Positions 63,419 through 64,000 of a stretch of DNA of 64,000 nt are shown here, in pieces. A program made the translations under genes and the position numbers. Position 1 is the first letter of the stretch. Every line of letters begins with the position of its first letter. Origin of the DNA: Pontibacter kalidii (GTDB lineage Bacteria > Bacteroidota > Bacteroidia > Cytophagales > Hymenobacteraceae); contig NZ_CP111079.1 of the NCBI RefSeq assembly GCF_026278245.1, positions 4,770,501 to 4,834,500 of the forward strand, in the 5' to 3' direction. Below the pieces are notes generated by a model. It saw nothing but the letters and a program-made list of their open reading frames with translations. It was not told the DNA's origin and did not search any database.

Positions 63419-64000
63419 TTATTCATCCAGGTTACGATAGCGGTCGCTGCGGCGGGTCTGGTAGTTGCCCTGGTCTCTGTCGGAGCCGCTGCCCTGGCCG
63501 TAGCCGCGGTAGTTCTCGCGCGAGCTGGAGCCACGGTTGTCGCTGTAGTACGACGTGCCGCTATCCATGGAGCCGTAACGGCTTTGGTCTCCGCCGTAGC
63601 CGCCTTGTCCATAACCGCCTTCACCATAGCGGCCCTGGCTTGAGCTGCCGGAACCGTAGCCACCCTGGCTGCTGCTGCCGGAGCCATATCCATAGCCGCC
63701 GCTCATGCCGCTGCTGTAGTTGCTATCACCGTAGCCGCCTCTGTTAGAAGACGATCTGCCGGAAGAGCCGTAACCGCCAGAGCTTCTGCCATAGTCCTGG
63801 CCATAGTCGCTGCCTTGCGAACCATACCTGGCTGAACGGCCGGAGCTATACTCATCGTTATAAGAGCCGCCTCTGGAGCCATAGCCTCCCTGGCTGCCGT
63901 AGCCGCCCTGCATAGAGCTCTGGGAATCCCAGCCACGCTGCGAGCCACGGTCATCTCTGTCGTACTCGCTCATGCCTCTGCTGGAGCCGTAGCCCATGGA
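63419..64000 (-). CDS. Glycine/tyrosine/serine-rich low-complexity protein (5' end outside window)
   Basis: The frame is open to the window edge, so the visible 194 residues are the end of a protein. It is nearly all GYGS-, SSQGGYGS- and GGYG-type repeats with scattered Arg and Asp (RDDRGSQRGWDSQSS, YQTRRSDRYRNLDE). There is no hydrophobic segment. Such sequences are found in surface proteins and in RNA-binding or condensate-forming proteins, but nothing here decides. A Met at 63997 may be internal. Confidence 0.7.
   Translation of the reverse strand, partial: SMGYGSSRGMSEYDRDDRGSQRGWDSQSSMQGGYGSQGGYGSRGGSYNDEYSSGRSARYGSQGSDYGQDYGRSSGGYGSSGRSSSNRGGYGDSNYSSGMSGGYGYGSGSSSQGGYGSGSSSQGRYGEGGYGQGGYGGDQSRYGSMDSGTSYYSDNRGSSSRENYRGYGQGSGSDRDQGNYQTRRSDRYRNLDE

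Overview
The window is a 64 kb piece of a Bacteroidota chromosome with roughly 55% G+C, most likely from the Cytophagales family Hymenobacteraceae (Pontibacter-like). Supporting this placement are Bacteroidota-type promoters (TTG, then about 19-20 bases, then TAnnTTTG), fused SecDF, a TonB-dependent receptor with a CarboxypepD_reg-like N-terminus, BatD, a degenerate GlmU-family protein and many lipoproteins. The genus is an inference from gene content and style. Most genes are housekeeping or envelope genes. No rRNA, tRNA, CRISPR array, prophage or classical insertion sequence was seen.

Layout. 1-3.4 kb: end of an outer-membrane protein, a repeat island, a GNAT acetyltransferase, an SDR oxidoreductase and a hypothetical gene. 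3.6-8.4 kb: minus-strand operon of two parvulin-type foldases (one with an OmpA domain embedded in it) and a MoxR ATPase. 8.5-11.4 kb: a partner-switching module (RsbW-like kinase, STAS antagonist, membrane PP2C phosphatase). 11.6-13.8 kb: guaB and a rhodanese protein. 13.9-20.5 kb: PnuC, a 58-aa protein, a NadR-type kinase, an aldose epimerase, then a TPP riboswitch in front of a TonB-dependent receptor. 21-26 kb: glutaryl-CoA-dehydrogenase-like enzyme, a DUF559 nuclease tightly flanked by inverted repeats, a PLD-family protein, ruvB, an AT-rich DUF2726-like nuclease gene, and queG starting just downstream (26.0-27.0 kb). 27.5-30.8 kb: batD-aroC and a CarboxypepD_reg protein. 31-38 kb: repeat island, NhaD-type antiporter, NifU-like protein, secDF. 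38.4-45.2 kb: trkA, udk, rdgB, a PyrR-like transferase, rpmE2, GlmU-like protein, holB, hemC. 46-52.3 kb: AGCS symporter, cyclophilin, RmlD-like reductase, NSS symporter plus a tiny membrane protein, and an HhH protein. 53-64 kb: repeat island, methyltransferase, NUDIX hydrolase, esterase, membrane protein, GNAT, a 1329-aa superfamily 1 helicase, a lipoprotein-like protein, an NmrA-type reductase and a Gly/Tyr/Ser-rich protein that runs off the window.

Two signals are not explained by ordinary genes. First, a 32-bp repeat with an internal GGGG-type hairpin occurs at least ten times between genes. Two inverted copies sit within about a dozen bases of both ends of a small DUF559 (Vsr-like nuclease) gene, making a compact 448-bp unit that looks like a nuclease-based mobile element, with orphan copies elsewhere. 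Second, the short word AAGTATA/TATACTT is strongly over-represented on both strands, inside and outside genes. In genes it brings AGT-ATA codons for Ser-Ile, and between genes it sometimes forms the arms of terminator hairpins, as DNA uptake sequences do in other bacteria. Four repeat islands (about 0.6-1.2, 31.0-31.7, 45.2-45.9 and 52.3-53.3 kb) are built from the same recurring modules.
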